In this document: positions 17,005 to 26,071 of the stretch, one piece after another
How positions within the stretch are numbered: the first letter of the stretch is position 1
Layout: each line of letters starts with the position of its first letter
Assembly: GCA_017621055.1 (NCBI GenBank)
Contig: JAGATX010000002.1
Span: 104,941 to 168,940 of the forward strand
Source: Muribaculaceae bacterium
GTDB lineage: Bacteria; Bacteroidota; Bacteroidia; Bacteroidales; Muribaculaceae
Length of the DNA: 64,000 bases
Direction: 5' to 3'
The notes under the pieces: model-generated
Databases searched by the model: none
Seen by the model: the letters and a program-made list of their open reading frames with translations, nothing else
Told to the model about the DNA's origin: nothing
Position numbers and translations under genes: made by a program

Positions 17005-17784
17005 ATGAAAAAGACATTCCTTATTGCCGCCGCGCTGATAGCGGTGCTGTTGGGTTCCTGTACCGACAAGGGCCCGTCGCCTCTGGTAGAGCAGGCCGAG
17101 CGTCTGCAGAGTGAACTGACGCCGTTGGCTGCCGACAGCCCCATGTACCTTGACTCCATCAAGGTCAGCTATGCCGACGCGGCGATGACAGTGGCCATCT
17201 CGTTCGCCGACCCTGCTGTCAACCCTGACGATTACTCTCAGGCTCTCGTGGAGTATGTGGTCGCCCAATATCTCAAGGCCCATCCGGGAGCCGGACTCGA
17301 TGCCGTGCTCAATGGTCTGAGCGACGAGGACGGCGCTCTCGACATAGTGCTCACGGGCCGCAGCGGCAGCTCCCGCACATACACCATAGGGCATCGGCGC
17401 CTCAAGCAGCTTTACCGCCAGCGCCCCATGGAGCTGAACTTCAACGAAGTGAAGAACAATGTGGCCTCACTTATGGCCGCACGCTGCAACGCCTACCGCC
17501 TTGGCGTCAACGCCACCGACGCCACCTTTGCCATCGACGGCGGCTTTGCCCAGTATACGCTCACCTTCGCGTCGGCGTCGGCATTCTCCAACCAGACCCA
17601 GGGCAGCATTCTGGGCCGATATCTGCCGGGTCTGCGCGAACAGTACGAGAACTACGGTGCCTGCCGCCCCATGATAGAGGAGCTGCTCCGCAGCCTCGGC
17701 ATCGACGGTTATCGTTTTATCTACACCACCCCCGACGGCAGCGAGTCGAAGCGTGCCGCCGCCCCCTGGCGTTCGCTTAACTGA
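17005..17784 (+). CDS. Lipoprotein of unknown function
   Basis: 259 residues. A lipoprotein signal peptide ends in the lipobox LLGSC (Cys19), so it is predicted to be lipid-anchored in the envelope. The body is mixed alpha/beta without a motif I can name; a central stretch reads NFNEVKNNVASLMAARCNAYR and the tail is DGYRFIYTTPDG. It is 8 bp from pepT and shares its promoter, but nothing ties it to peptide metabolism beyond position. Unrecognised. Confidence 0.8.
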   Translation: MKKTFLIAAALIAVLLGSCTDKGPSPLVEQAERLQSELTPLAADSPMYLDSIKVSYADAAMTVAISFADPAVNPDDYSQALVEYVVAQYLKAHPGAGLDAVLNGLSDEDGALDIVLTGRSGSSRTYTIGHRRLKQLYRQRPMELNFNEVKNNVASLMAARCNAYRLGVNATDATFAIDGGFAQYTLTFASASAFSNQTQGSILGRYLPGLREQYENYGACRPMIEELLRSLGIDGYRFIYTTPDGSESKRAAAPWRSLN

Positions 17785-17792
17785 CCTGAACC

Positions 17793-19019
17793 ATGAATAT
17801 AGTAGACCGTTTTCTGAATTACGTCAAGTTCGACACGCAGAGCGACGAACTTACGAATATGACGCCGAGCACACCTGGACAGATGGTGTTCGCGCGTCGC
17901 CTCAAAGAAGAACTCGAGGCCATGGGCCTCACAGAGATAACGCTTGACGACAATGGCTATCTTATGGCCACGTTGCCCGCTAATACCGACGCGGCAGTGC
18001 CCACCGTAGGTTTCATAGCTCATCTGGACACCAGCCCGGACATGAGCGGCCGCCACGTCAACCCGCGCATTGTCAGCGCCTACGACGGCGGCGACATCGT
18101 GCTGAACGAGGCGGCGAACATCGTGCTGTCGCCGCGCGATTTCCCCGAACTGCTCGACTATAAAGGCCAGGACCTCATAGTTACCGACGGCAACACCCTG
18201 CTGGGCGCCGACGACAAGGCCGGCATCGCCGAGATCATATCCGCCGTCGACTATCTTATGCATCATCCCGAAATCAAGCACGGCAAAATCCGCATAGCCT
18301 TCAATCCCGACGAGGAGATAGGACTGGGTGCCCATAAATTCGATGTTCAACAGTTCGGCTGCGACTGGGCATATACCATGGATGGAGGCGCCGTCGGCGA
18401 ACTCGAATTCGAGAATTTCAACGCCGCCGTGGCAAAGGTTACCTTCGCCGGCCGCAACGTGCACCCCGGATACGCCAAGCACAAGATGGTGAACTCAATG
18501 CGCATTGCCAACCAGTTCATCATCATGCTGCCGCGCTGGGAAACGCCCGAGCACACCGAGGACTACGAAGGTTTCTATCACCTTGTGTCGATGGAAGGCA
18601 CCGTGGAGAAAACAGTGCTGACATATATAGTCCGCGACCACGACCGCGACCGCTTTGAGCGCCGCAAAAAGGAGCTGGAGCACCTCGCCCGCAAAATAAA
18701 CCACGAGTTTCCGGATTGCTGCACCCTTGAAATCAAGGATCAGTACTACAACATGCGCGAGAAAATCGAGCCGGTGATGCACGTTATCGACATTGCCGAG
18801 GAGGCCATGCGCCGCAGCGGCGTGGTACCCAAAGTACAACCCATACGCGGCGGCACAGACGGTGCTCAGCTCTCGTTCAAGGGCTTGCCGTGCCCGAACA
18901 TATTTGCCGGAGGCCTCAACTTCCACGGCCGCTATGAGTTTGTGCCCATACCGTCGATGGAGAAGGCCTGCGCCGTAGTTGTGGAGATTGCCCGTCTGGT
19001 GGCGGGAATGACCCGTTGA
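17793..19019 (+). CDS. pepT: Peptidase T (tripeptide aminopeptidase)
   Basis: Cytoplasmic M20 zinc aminopeptidase releasing the N-terminal residue of tripeptides. 408 residues, standard length. Metal and catalytic residues are visible: H77-L-D79, D140 in [10 protein letters not shown]174/E175 in NPDEEIG, D197 in YTMDGG, and a late His in [11 protein letters not shown]. The [11 protein letters not shown] segment is also typical. Its stop codon overlaps the start of miaA. Confidence 0.97.
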   Translation: MNIVDRFLNYVKFDTQSDELTNMTPSTPGQMVFARRLKEELEAMGLTEITLDDNGYLMATLPANTDAAVPTVGFIAHLDTSPDMSGRHVNPRIVSAYDGGDIVLNEAANIVLSPRDFPELLDYKGQDLIVTDGNTLLGADDKAGIAEIISAVDYLMHHPEIKHGKIRIAFNPDEEIGLGAHKFDVQQFGCDWAYTMDGGAVGELEFENFNAAVAKVTFAGRNVHPGYAKHKMVNSMRIANQFIIMLPRWETPEHTEDYEGFYHLVSMEGTVEKTVLTYIVRDHDRDRFERRKKELEHLARKINHEFPDCCTLEIKDQYYNMREKIEPVMHVIDIAEEAMRRSGVVPKVQPIRGGTDGAQLSFKGLPCPNIFAGGLNFHGRYEFVPIPSMEKACAVVVEIARLVAGMTR

Positions 19020-19936
19020 GCGGCACTGCGGGGCGCCCCCTGTTAGTGGTGGTAACCGGCGCCACGGCATCGGGCAAAACCGACCTTGCCATCGATCTCG
19101 CCGAGCACTATGGCACTGCCGTGGTAAACGCCGATTCGCGCCAGCTCTACGCCGCCCTGCCCATAGGCACGGCGGCGCCCACGGCGGCGCAGCGTTCGCG
19201 TGTGCCTCATTATTTTGTGGGCACACTCGCGCTCGATGCCTATTACAGCGCCGCTATCTATGAGCGTGAGGCACTGGCGGTGCTCGCCGGGTTGTTCCGG
19301 CACAATCGCGTGGCGGTGGTGTGCGGAGGCTCGATGATGTATATCGACGCCCTTGTGCGCGGCATCGACGATATGCCGGACGTCAGCGCCGGCACTCGTG
19401 AATATGTGCTGTCGTTGCTCGAGCAGCACGGTCTCGACGGCCTGCTGGCGCAGCTTCAGATTGTGGACCCCGATTATTATGAGATTGTGGACCGCGCGAA
19501 CACGCGGCGTGTGGCTCACGCCCTGGAGATTAGCCTCGAGGCAAAGGTGCCGTATTCAACCCTGCGTACCGGCCGCGTGGCTGTCAGGCCGTTCGATGTG
19601 ATTAAATTTGCAATCGACCGTCCGCGCGACGAACTCTATGCGCGGATAGGAGCGCGCGTGGACGCCATGCTCGCCGACGGTCTTGTGGCCGAGGCCCGCG
19701 CGGCCCTCGCACAAGGCGATTTCAATTCGCTCAACACGGTTGGATATAAAGAGATAGCCGCGTACCTGCGGGGTGAATGCACCCTCGCTGAAGCACGCGA
19801 CAAAATAGCGCGGAACACCCGCGTATATGCCAAGAAACAGCTCACGTGGCTTGCCCGCGACCCGTCGGTGGTGCGTCTGCACCCCGACGGGGCGTTCGAC
19901 CAGGCCGTAAGAGCTATCGACGTTGTTCTCCGGTGA
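19016..19936 (+). CDS. miaA: tRNA dimethylallyltransferase
   Basis: Adds a dimethylallyl group to A37 of tRNAs reading UNN codons. 306 residues. P-loop GATASGKT (15-22), VNADSRQLY with catalytic Asp40, then [16 protein letters not shown] in place of the usual GGTGLY, and the C-terminal NTVGYKEI and KRKQLTW-like AKKQLTW motifs. The start is a TTG at 19016 inside the pepT stop (TTGA overlap), since no ATG is available before the P-loop. The 3' end overlaps the convergent alcohol dehydrogenase gene by 23 bp. Confidence 0.94.
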   Translation: MSGTAGRPLLVVVTGATASGKTDLAIDLAEHYGTAVVNADSRQLYAALPIGTAAPTAAQRSRVPHYFVGTLALDAYYSAAIYEREALAVLAGLFRHNRVAVVCGGSMMYIDALVRGIDDMPDVSAGTREYVLSLLEQHGLDGLLAQLQIVDPDYYEIVDRANTRRVAHALEISLEAKVPYSTLRTGRVAVRPFDVIKFAIDRPRDELYARIGARVDAMLADGLVAEARAALAQGDFNSLNTVGYKEIAAYLRGECTLAEARDKIARNTRVYAKKQLTWLARDPSVVRLHPDGAFDQAVRAIDVVLR

Positions 19937-21188
19937 CTGCTGCCGGAGCCGGCGGCGGTGTCTGGGCGGGAGCTGTCTGATTGCCGGCTTTGCGGGCCTC
20001 CAGCTGTGCCGGGTCGAGCATGAGCTCGTAGATCTGGCGGGTGTCGGCGGCGTTGAGCTTGTAGTAACCGCCTATAGTCTCGCCCTTGTTGATGTGGAGT
20101 TTTGTCACCATCGTGTCGATGTCGGGCTCGTCGATACCCAATCCCTTGAATGTTGTGGGCATGCGCAGCACGGCGCTGAAGAAGGCGCGCAGCGACGCTA
20201 CGGTGTCGATGGCGGCCGTGCGGTCGTCGCGAGCGTCGACATTGAAAATCCTGCGTCCTAACTGCGCCACTTTCGAGGGCTTGTGGTGCGCCATGAATGC
20301 CATCCACGCCGGCACTACCACTGCCAGACCGGCACCGTGGGCTATTTTGGGGTACATTGCGCTGATTTCATGCTCCATGGCGTGCGATACCCAGTCTTCG
20401 CGGCGTCCGCAGCCGACAAGGCCGTTGTGTGCCAGCGTGCCGGCCCATTCTATGTTGGCGCGTGCCTGATAGTCGGTGGGATCGGTGAGCGCGCGCGGCG
20501 CCTCGGTCATGAGTGCCATGAGCAGGCCTTCGGCCAGACGGTCGGTGACCTCCACGCGCGGGGTGGTGGTGAAATAGCGCTCCAGAATGTGGGTCATCAT
20601 GTCAACCACGCCGACGGCGGTCTGGTAAGCCGACAGCGTGAAGGTCATTTCGGGGTTTATGACGGCGAAACGGGGGCGCAGTATGCTGTCGGTGCGCAGC
20701 GAGATCTTTATTGCGCCGTCGGTCTTGGTTATCACGCAGTTGCCGGAGCCTTCCGAGCCGCTGCCGGGGATGGTGAGGAGCACGCCGACAGGCAAGGCCT
20801 CCTTGATCTGGCTTTTGCCGCTGAAAAAGTCCCAGAAATCGCCCTTGTAGGGAATGCCGGCGGCTATTGCCTTTGCGGTATCTATCACCGAGCCGCCGCC
20901 GACGGCCAGCAGACCGTCGATGTTCTTTTGCCTCCCGAGCCTGATGCCCTCGTACACAAGGGTGTCGGTGGGATTGGGCTGCACGCCTCCGAGTTCCACA
21001 TGCTCGATGCCGAGAGTGGCGAGAGAGGTGCTGATACGGTCTATCAGGCCGTTGTTCTTGGCATATGCCTTGCCGTAAACTATCATTACCTTGGTGGCGC
21101 CGGTAAGAAAGGTGAGCATGCCGATTTTCTCTTCGGTACCTCGACCGAATTCGTAGAGCGTGGGGCTGTAATATGTGAAATTGTCCAT
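19914..21188 (-). CDS. Iron-containing alcohol dehydrogenase (BDH/YqhD-like)
   Basis: Type III alcohol dehydrogenase, 424 residues, probably NAD(P)H-dependent reduction of aldehydes to alcohols. Seen: GGGSVIDTAKAIA nucleotide loop, TIPGSGSEGSGNCVI, the metal-site Asp/His in VDMMTHILERY, and AHGAGLAVVVPAW with a further metal His. N-terminus MDNFTYYSPTLYEFGRGTE is typical of butanol-dehydrogenase members. The tail beyond residue 400 is Pro/Ala-rich and overlaps miaA. Substrate unknown; the gene is monocistronic. Confidence 0.93.
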   Translation of the reverse strand: MDNFTYYSPTLYEFGRGTEEKIGMLTFLTGATKVMIVYGKAYAKNNGLIDRISTSLATLGIEHVELGGVQPNPTDTLVYEGIRLGRQKNIDGLLAVGGGSVIDTAKAIAAGIPYKGDFWDFFSGKSQIKEALPVGVLLTIPGSGSEGSGNCVITKTDGAIKISLRTDSILRPRFAVINPEMTFTLSAYQTAVGVVDMMTHILERYFTTTPRVEVTDRLAEGLLMALMTEAPRALTDPTDYQARANIEWAGTLAHNGLVGCGRREDWVSHAMEHEISAMYPKIAHGAGLAVVVPAWMAFMAHHKPSKVAQLGRRIFNVDARDDRTAAIDTVASLRAFFSAVLRMPTTFKGLGIDEPDIDTMVTKLHINKGETIGGYYKLNAADTRQIYELMLDPAQLEARKAGNQTAPAQTPPPAPAAVTGEQRR

Positions 21189-21291
21189 AATGCTGGTGAA
21201 TGTATGGCAAGTATGCGGACTTGCAGGCCGGTGGCAACGAAATTGCCGGAATTACTTTATAAACACCGTGGGTTTGCTCTTGTTCACATTA

Positions 21292-21324
21292 AGAGCCTGT
21301 TCCCTAATATATGTTACATTCTCG
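21292..21324 (+). repeat. Left terminal inverted repeat
   Basis: 33 bp; pairs with 21597-21629, two mismatches (repeat positions 14 and 26). Confidence 0.85.
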
Positions 21325-21610
21325 GCCGCATATCGTAGAACGGATTTTGACATGTGGAGAAGGAGTGTACTTGCAGTACACGACTGATGAACAGGGCAAA
21401 AGACGTCTGCGACATGCGCTCAGAAACTATTATTTTTTCAATTGGATATACAACATAATTTAAAATATAGCCTTTAGCCTCAATGAAGTCAGCATCGCCT
21501 CGGTCGCTTTTTGGCGCTTTTGTCCGCCGTCCTCGGTCGTTATGGTACACCATAACTCCCTCAGCCATCTGACAAAATCCCTCAAAAATCGACCGTCGAG
21601 AATTTAACAT
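21314..21610 (-). CDS. 98-residue ORF inside the inverted-repeat element
   Basis: The only long frame in the element. Its ATG lies in the right inverted repeat and its stop in the left one, so it spans the element almost end to end. The product is basic (pI high, e.g. DRGRRTKAPKSDRG) and has a KGYILNYVVYPIEKIIV stretch. I have the impression that similar short hypotheticals are annotated in other Bacteroidales, but cannot check. No transposase or DNA-binding motif. It may be real, or a frame kept open because a repeated element is conserved. Confidence 0.3.
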   Translation of the reverse strand: MLNSRRSIFEGFCQMAEGVMVYHNDRGRRTKAPKSDRGDADFIEAKGYILNYVVYPIEKIIVSERMSQTSFALFISRVLQVHSFSTCQNPFYDMRPRM

Positions 21611-21629
21611 ATATTGGGGAACAGGCTCT
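21597..21629 (-). repeat. Right terminal inverted repeat
   Basis: 33 bp; reverse complement matches 21292-21324 at 31 positions. Its outermost bases supply part of the DUF805 stop codon. Confidence 0.85.
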
Positions 21630-22236
21630 AATAACCATACGGCGGAATTTTTTCGGCGGCGTAGGGGTCAGGACCGTATTCATTGTCGGGCGCCGACGGC
21701 TTGCAGAGCCATACTATGCCGAGAACACACAGAGCGAGAAGGCCTCCTAAGATGACGAAGCGCACGAGCAGCGAAAATAACATCGCGCCATGGGAACCGG
21801 TGCCGCAAAGGGTGTCGAGAAGTAAGGAGCCCAGATTTAGCACAACCGGTGCTGCTGCAAACAGTGCGGTCCACCACCCGGAGCGGCCGGTGTCGTGAAG
21901 ACGGCGCGCAAATATCGCAAGGTTTGGTATCAGAGTGGCGATACTGTAAACATAGAACAGGACTATGGGTACCAACAGCAATATGTATGCCTGGTCGAAC
22001 ATGTGGCTGTATATCGACAAAGGATCGCTGTAGTTGTATGCCGCATGGTTGTTTATGGCTCGTGTCAATATTTTGACCAACAGTAACATGGCCGGGATGA
22101 AATAGAGCACGAAGCCGATTATGGCATTGAAGAGCTGGGCATACCAGTATTCGGCGCGGGTGGAGCGCCCGCGGAAGTCGGCGTAGCGCTGAAAAAACAG
22201 CCTTATTGCGCCCGGAAAGTTGACATTGGTGGTCAT
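21628..22236 (-). CDS. DUF805 family membrane protein
   Basis: 202 residues. Hallmarks: AIRLFFQRYADFRGRSTRAEYWYAQLF-type N-terminus (FRGRSTRAEYW), three to four transmembrane helices, and NLAIFARRLHDTGRSGWW, the DUF805 core motif. The function of the family is unknown. ATG at 22236 chosen since DUF805 proteins start just before this point; the frame is open 35 codons further. The TAG stop is formed with the terminal bases of the adjoining MITE-like element. Confidence 0.92.
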   Translation of the reverse strand: MTTNVNFPGAIRLFFQRYADFRGRSTRAEYWYAQLFNAIIGFVLYFIPAMLLLVKILTRAINNHAAYNYSDPLSIYSHMFDQAYILLLVPIVLFYVYSIATLIPNLAIFARRLHDTGRSGWWTALFAAAPVVLNLGSLLLDTLCGTGSHGAMLFSLLVRFVILGGLLALCVLGIVWLCKPSAPDNEYGPDPYAAEKIPPYGY

Positions 22237-22283
22237 GATGTAAATATTAACGGATTTGACGGCGGCACAACCGCCGCCATCGG

Positions 22284-22291
22284 CAAAGTTA
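22284..22291 (-). promoter_or_regulatory. Candidate -7 box for the DUF805 gene
   Basis: TAACTTTG on the minus strand, 47 bp upstream of the ATG. A 6-bp GC hairpin (22259-22276) lies in the leader. Confidence 0.5.
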
Positions 22292-22453
22292 GCAATTATT
22301 TTCCGGATGGGAACTTTGGGCCTTACGGTACGAAATTGCAAATTAAGCCCCTGCGAGGTTAAAGTTGTCTAAATAATGTTAATGAGGCGCGTCTTCTTTC
22401 TCCGGCTTGGGTTGAAAAGTTGAGAGGAATTGGGAATTACGGAGGTTAATGAC

Positions 22454-22461
22454 TACTTTTG
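22454..22461 (+). promoter_or_regulatory. Candidate -7 box for the prenyl synthase-tatD unit
   Basis: TACTTTTG matches TAnnTTTG. It rules out the TTG at 22430 as start and makes the ATG at 22469 nearly leaderless, supporting the ATG at 22496. Confidence 0.55.
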
Positions 22462-22495
22462 CAGAGAAATGCAAAGAGAAATACTAAAGGAACGC

Positions 22496-23461
22496 ATGAA
22501 ATACACGACAGCATATTTTTCGGGTCTGGTTGAAGCGGCGCTTGCCGACCTTGAATACCCGGCGGGCACCCCGCGGCTTTTCGAACCGATACGCTACACT
22601 CTCGAGGGTGGCGGCAAGCGGCTGCGGCCGTCGCTGCTGCTGGCAACCTACGCGGCGCTGAGCCACCGCGATGCCGCCGAGGTGATGAATCAGGCCCTGG
22701 CAGTGGAGATGTTCCACAATTTCACCCTTCTTCACGACGATGTGATGGATCGTGCCGAGCTGCGGCGCGGAAGGCCAACCGTGCATGTTCGCTGGAACAG
22801 CAATGCCGCCATTCTCAGCGGCGACGCCATGCTCACCCTCTCCACCATGCTGCTGGCGCGCTGCGACAGCCGTCAGCTGCCGGCGCTGCTCGGTCTCTTC
22901 GATACCACGGCCATGGAGGTTTATCAGGGCCAGCAGCTCGACATGGAATTCGAGCGGCGCAATGATGTGACCGTGAACGAGTATCTGGAAATGATCCGCC
23001 TGAAGACCTCGGTTCTTCTGGCGTGTGCCTGCGCCATGGGCGCTCGTCTTGCCGGCGCGCCCGAGAAGGTGGTCAATGCCATGTATGCTTATGGCGAGGA
23101 CCTCGGCCTTGCCTTCCAGCTGCGCGACGACTGGCTGGATACCTACGGCGACGCCGCTGTCTTCGGCAAGGAAATCGGCGGCGACATTCTCAACCGCAAA
23201 AAGACGTGGCTGCTCATTTCTGCTCTCGGCGAGGCTCCCGACGAACTCGGCGGAATACTCTCCGAGGATCTCGACGATGCCGAACTAATTCGCCAGGTGA
23301 GGGGAGTGTACGACAGCCTCGACCTGGGCGCACGCTGCTGCGCGCTGGCCGACCGCTACGCCGCCAAGGCCGTCGACAGCCTCGGCGCCGTGCCTCTCGA
23401 CGCTCCCGCCCGCGAATTTTTTGAGAAACTGGCCGCCGAGGCCTCTCGCCGTAATCACTGA
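22496..23461 (+). CDS. Polyprenyl (short-chain type) diphosphate synthase
   Basis: Trans-prenyltransferase condensing isopentenyl diphosphate onto an allylic primer. 321 residues. First Asp-rich motif DDVMD at 81-85, second DDWLD at 211-215, plus GGGKRLRP near 38-45. Position -5 from the first motif is a bulky Phe (F76), which in this family tends to limit product length to C15-C20, so a farnesyl/geranylgeranyl synthase is more likely than an octaprenyl one. The ATG at 22496 has an AAAGGA stretch before it. Its stop overlaps the tatD start by 1 bp. Confidence 0.9.
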   Translation: MKYTTAYFSGLVEAALADLEYPAGTPRLFEPIRYTLEGGGKRLRPSLLLATYAALSHRDAAEVMNQALAVEMFHNFTLLHDDVMDRAELRRGRPTVHVRWNSNAAILSGDAMLTLSTMLLARCDSRQLPALLGLFDTTAMEVYQGQQLDMEFERRNDVTVNEYLEMIRLKTSVLLACACAMGARLAGAPEKVVNAMYAYGEDLGLAFQLRDDWLDTYGDAAVFGKEIGGDILNRKKTWLLISALGEAPDELGGILSEDLDDAELIRQVRGVYDSLDLGARCCALADRYAAKAVDSLGAVPLDAPAREFFEKLAAEASRRNH

Positions 23462-24261
23462 TGATAGATACTCATACCCACCTTTATATGGCCGATTATG
23501 TCGGCGACGACGCTCCCGCCGGCAGCATTGCCGGCTGTGTGGCGGCGGTGGAACGCGCCGTCGCCGCCGGCGTGAGCCATATGGTGCTCCCTAATGTCGA
23601 TGCCGGGTCGATAGCGCCGATGAAAGCCCTTGCCGCCGCCACGCCGGGAGTTACGGTGATGGCCATGGGCGTGCACCCCACGGAGATACCCGCCGATGCC
23701 GACGCCATGCTCGCCGTTGTGGAGCGCGAGCTTGCCACGGGCGCGTATGCCGCTGTCGGAGAGGTTGGCATCGACCTTTATTGGGATGCGTCGAACGTCG
23801 ACCGGCAGCAGCAGGTGTTCGACGCCCAGATGGCCATGGCGCGGCGTTACGGCCTGCCCGTGCTTATCCATTGCCGCGATGGTCTCGATGCCGCCCTGGA
23901 GGTGCTCGAGCCTTATGCCGACGTCCCTGCCGTGTTCCACAGCTTCGGCGGCAACCGCGAGGATGTGGAGCGCATAATAGCCTCGGGCATACGTTATTTT
24001 GGCATCAACGGGATAGTCACTTTCAAGAATACAACCCTGCGCGAGGTGCTTCCGGCAATACCTCGCGAGCTGCTGCTCACCGAAACCGACGCGCCTTTTC
24101 TGGCGCCCGTGCCGCACCGAGGCAAGCGCAACGAGAGTGCGTTGCTGCCGCTGGTGGGCGAGGTCATGGCGCGCACGCTCGGCATGAGCTTCGACGAACT
24201 CGACGCCCTCACCGAGGCCAATGCGCGGCGTTTTATTCCGGCTATCGGGGCAGCACGTTGA
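23461..24261 (+). CDS. TatD family metal-dependent hydrolase/DNase
   Basis: 266-residue TIM-barrel hydrolase. Metal ligands are visible in order: DTHTH at 3-7, [10 protein letters not shown] (Glu), IHCRDG (His), FHSFGG (His) and TETDAPF (Asp). TatD proteins are 3'-5' DNases and/or D-aminoacyl-tRNA deacylases; which applies cannot be told. Start/stop overlap TGATG couples it to the prenyl synthase gene. Its last 20 bp overlap convergent purT. Confidence 0.94.
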   Translation: MIDTHTHLYMADYVGDDAPAGSIAGCVAAVERAVAAGVSHMVLPNVDAGSIAPMKALAAATPGVTVMAMGVHPTEIPADADAMLAVVERELATGAYAAVGEVGIDLYWDASNVDRQQQVFDAQMAMARRYGLPVLIHCRDGLDAALEVLEPYADVPAVFHSFGGNREDVERIIASGIRYFGINGIVTFKNTTLREVLPAIPRELLLTETDAPFLAPVPHRGKRNESALLPLVGEVMARTLGMSFDELDALTEANARRFIPAIGAAR

Positions 24262-25432
24262 CACGCAGGGCGGCATAAGCCCTGTCGGCTTTGGCTCGCG
24301 CTTCGTCAAGGGTGTCGGCAGTGGCGAGGATAACGCCCATACGGCGGTGTCCGTTCACTTCGGGTTTGCCGAAGATGCGCAGCTGCACTCCCGGCTCGGC
24401 AAGAACATTCTCGAGGTTGTCCATCTCTATTTTGTCGGTGTTGCCCTCCACCACAATGGCGCGCGATGCCGACGGCCCCAGAAACCGCACGGCGGGCACC
24501 GGCAGACCGAGCAGGGCGCGGGCGTGCAGGGCGAATTCGCTGAGGTCCTGTGATATCATGGTCACCATGCCGGTGTCGTGGGGGCGCGGGGACACTTCGC
24601 TGAAAATCACGTCATCGCCCTTGACAAAGAGCTCGACGCCGAAGATACCGTATCCGCCGAGGGCATCAGTGATGGCGGCGGCTATCTTCTGCGCTTTTTC
24701 GCGTGCGGCGGCGCTCATGGGCTGCGGTTGCCAGGAAGTGCGGTAATCGCCCTCGACCTGGATGTGCCCCACCGGCTCGCAGAACACCGTTCCGCTCACC
24801 GAGCGCACTGTCAGCAGGGTTATCTCATAGTCGAAGTCCACAAAACCTTCGACAATCACACCGCCGGCGCCGGCGCGGCCGCCGCTCTGCGCCTCGGCCC
24901 ATGCCGGCACTATCTGTTCGGGTGTGCGCACAGTGCTCTGTCCGTGGCCCGACGAACTCATCAGCGGTTTCACCACCACCGGCAGACCAATGGCCTCGAT
25001 GGCGGCGCGGAATTCTTCTTCGGAGTTTGCAAAGCGGTAAGGCGATGTTGGCAGACTCAGCTCTTCGGCGGCGAGACGGCGAATGCCCTCACGATTCATG
25101 GTCAGCCAGGCGGCGCGCGCCGTGGGCGTAACCTTGAAGCCCTCCTGCTCCAGCTCCAGCAATTTGGGAGTTGCGATGGCCTCGATTTCCGGGATAATGT
25201 GGTCGGGACGCTCCATCTCCACGACTTCTCGCAAGGTGGTGCCGTCCAGCATATTGAACACATAGCTCCGGTGAGCTGTCTGCATCGCCGGAGCCATGGG
25301 GTATTTGTCGCATGCCACAACTTCCACGCCGAGGCGCTGCAGTTCGATGGCCACTTCTTTGCCGAGTTCGCCGCTGCCTAAGAGCAGGGCCTTGCGCCCT
25401 ACGGGCGTCATCACTGATCCGATTTTTGTCAT
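24242..25432 (-). CDS. purT: Formate-dependent phosphoribosylglycinamide formyltransferase (GAR transformylase 2)
   Basis: ATP-grasp enzyme for step three of purine synthesis using formate. 396 residues, normal length. Seen: [48 protein letters not shown] (ATP loop), [15 protein letters not shown], and [15 protein letters not shown] with Mg-binding Glu. The ATG at 25432 is chosen over a much longer open frame (to 25675) because that would run into the divergent mce promoter and coding region. Monocistronic. Confidence 0.95.
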   Translation of the reverse strand: MTKIGSVMTPVGRKALLLGSGELGKEVAIELQRLGVEVVACDKYPMAPAMQTAHRSYVFNMLDGTTLREVVEMERPDHIIPEIEAIATPKLLELEQEGFKVTPTARAAWLTMNREGIRRLAAEELSLPTSPYRFANSEEEFRAAIEAIGLPVVVKPLMSSSGHGQSTVRTPEQIVPAWAEAQSGGRAGAGGVIVEGFVDFDYEITLLTVRSVSGTVFCEPVGHIQVEGDYRTSWQPQPMSAAAREKAQKIAAAITDALGGYGIFGVELFVKGDDVIFSEVSPRPHDTGMVTMISQDLSEFALHARALLGLPVPAVRFLGPSASRAIVVEGNTDKIEMDNLENVLAEPGVQLRIFGKPEVNGHRRMGVILATADTLDEARAKADRAYAALRVNVLPR

Positions 25433-25461
25433 TGTTGGGGAATAGGTGGTGGTTGACAGCA

Positions 25462-25469
25462 CAAAGGTA
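25462..25469 (-). promoter_or_regulatory. Candidate -7 box for purT
   Basis: TACCTTTG on the minus strand, 29 bp upstream of the purT ATG; no clear -33 box. Confidence 0.5.
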
Positions 25470-25563
25470 GTGAAAAAGGGCCGGAAAGGCACGCCCCCAA
25501 GGGTAAAAATAACATAAAAATTTTTTTTTGCGACGGCAAAGGTGTTATGTCGGGGATTTTCAC

Positions 25564-25571
25564 TATTTTTG
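25564..25571 (+). promoter_or_regulatory. -7 box for the mce-mmd operon
   Basis: TATTTTTG, perfect TAnnTTTG, 45 bp ahead of the mce ATG. The -33 position is weak; a TTTG at 25527-25530 is too far (33-bp gap). Confidence 0.6.
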
Positions 25572-25616
25572 CACTTTGAACGCGAACAATCATCAACCAC
25601 CATACACAAAATAACA

Positions 25617-26036
25617 ATGGAAATTTCCCACATTGAACACATCGGTATCGCCGTGCCGTCGCTCGACGAGGCCATTCCTTTCTACGAGAACATCTTAGGC
25701 TTTAAATGCTTCGCCATCGAGGAAGTAGCCGACCAGAAAGTGCGCACAGCCTTCTTTCAGGTAGGCCAGACCAAGATAGAGCTTCTGGAAGGCACCTCCG
25801 AGGACAGCGCCATCAGCAAGTTCATAGCCAACAACGGCGGTCGCGGCGGCATACAGCACGTGGCATTCGCTGTCGAGGACGGTGTTGCCAACGCCCTTGC
25901 CGAAGCCGAGAGCAAAGGCTGCCGCCTCATCGACAAGGCTCCCCGCAAAGGCGCCGAAGGCCTCAACATAGCCTTCCTGCACCCCAAGAGCACCGTCGGC
26001 ACTCTGGTGGAGCTCTGCGAGAACCCCAACAAGTAA
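25617..26036 (+). CDS. mce: Methylmalonyl-CoA epimerase
   Basis: Converts (R)- to (S)-methylmalonyl-CoA between the mutase and the decarboxylase. 139-residue glyoxalase-fold protein with two VOC repeats; metal ligands seen are the His in EHIGIAV, the His in IQHVAFAV and the Glu in [11 protein letters not shown] at 25617 gives the usual N-terminus [13 protein letters not shown]; the upstream open frame overlaps the promoter. First gene of a five-gene operon that supplies the following step. Confidence 0.96.
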   Translation: MEISHIEHIGIAVPSLDEAIPFYENILGFKCFAIEEVADQKVRTAFFQVGQTKIELLEGTSEDSAISKFIANNGGRGGIQHVAFAVEDGVANALAEAESKGCRLIDKAPRKGAEGLNIAFLHPKSTVGTLVELCENPNK

Positions 26037-26071
26037 TCAACAGGCACTGAGCACAACTTACATATATTATT

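Larger units (their letters stand above)
21292..21629. mobile_element. MITE-like element with 33-bp terminal inverted repeats
   Basis: 338 bp filling most of the 439-bp gap between the alcohol dehydrogenase and DUF805 genes. Left end 21292-21324 and right end 21597-21629 are inverted repeats identical at 31 of 33 positions, starting AGAGCCTGTTCCC. The flanks are compatible with a 3-bp TAA duplication, too short to prove. Inside are a 7-bp hairpin (21365-21381), a 6-bp hairpin (21540-21555) and a 9-bp direct repeat CCTCGGTCG (21498 and 21531). It is more AT-rich than the genes around it and has no transposase, so any movement would need one in trans. Confidence 0.8.
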
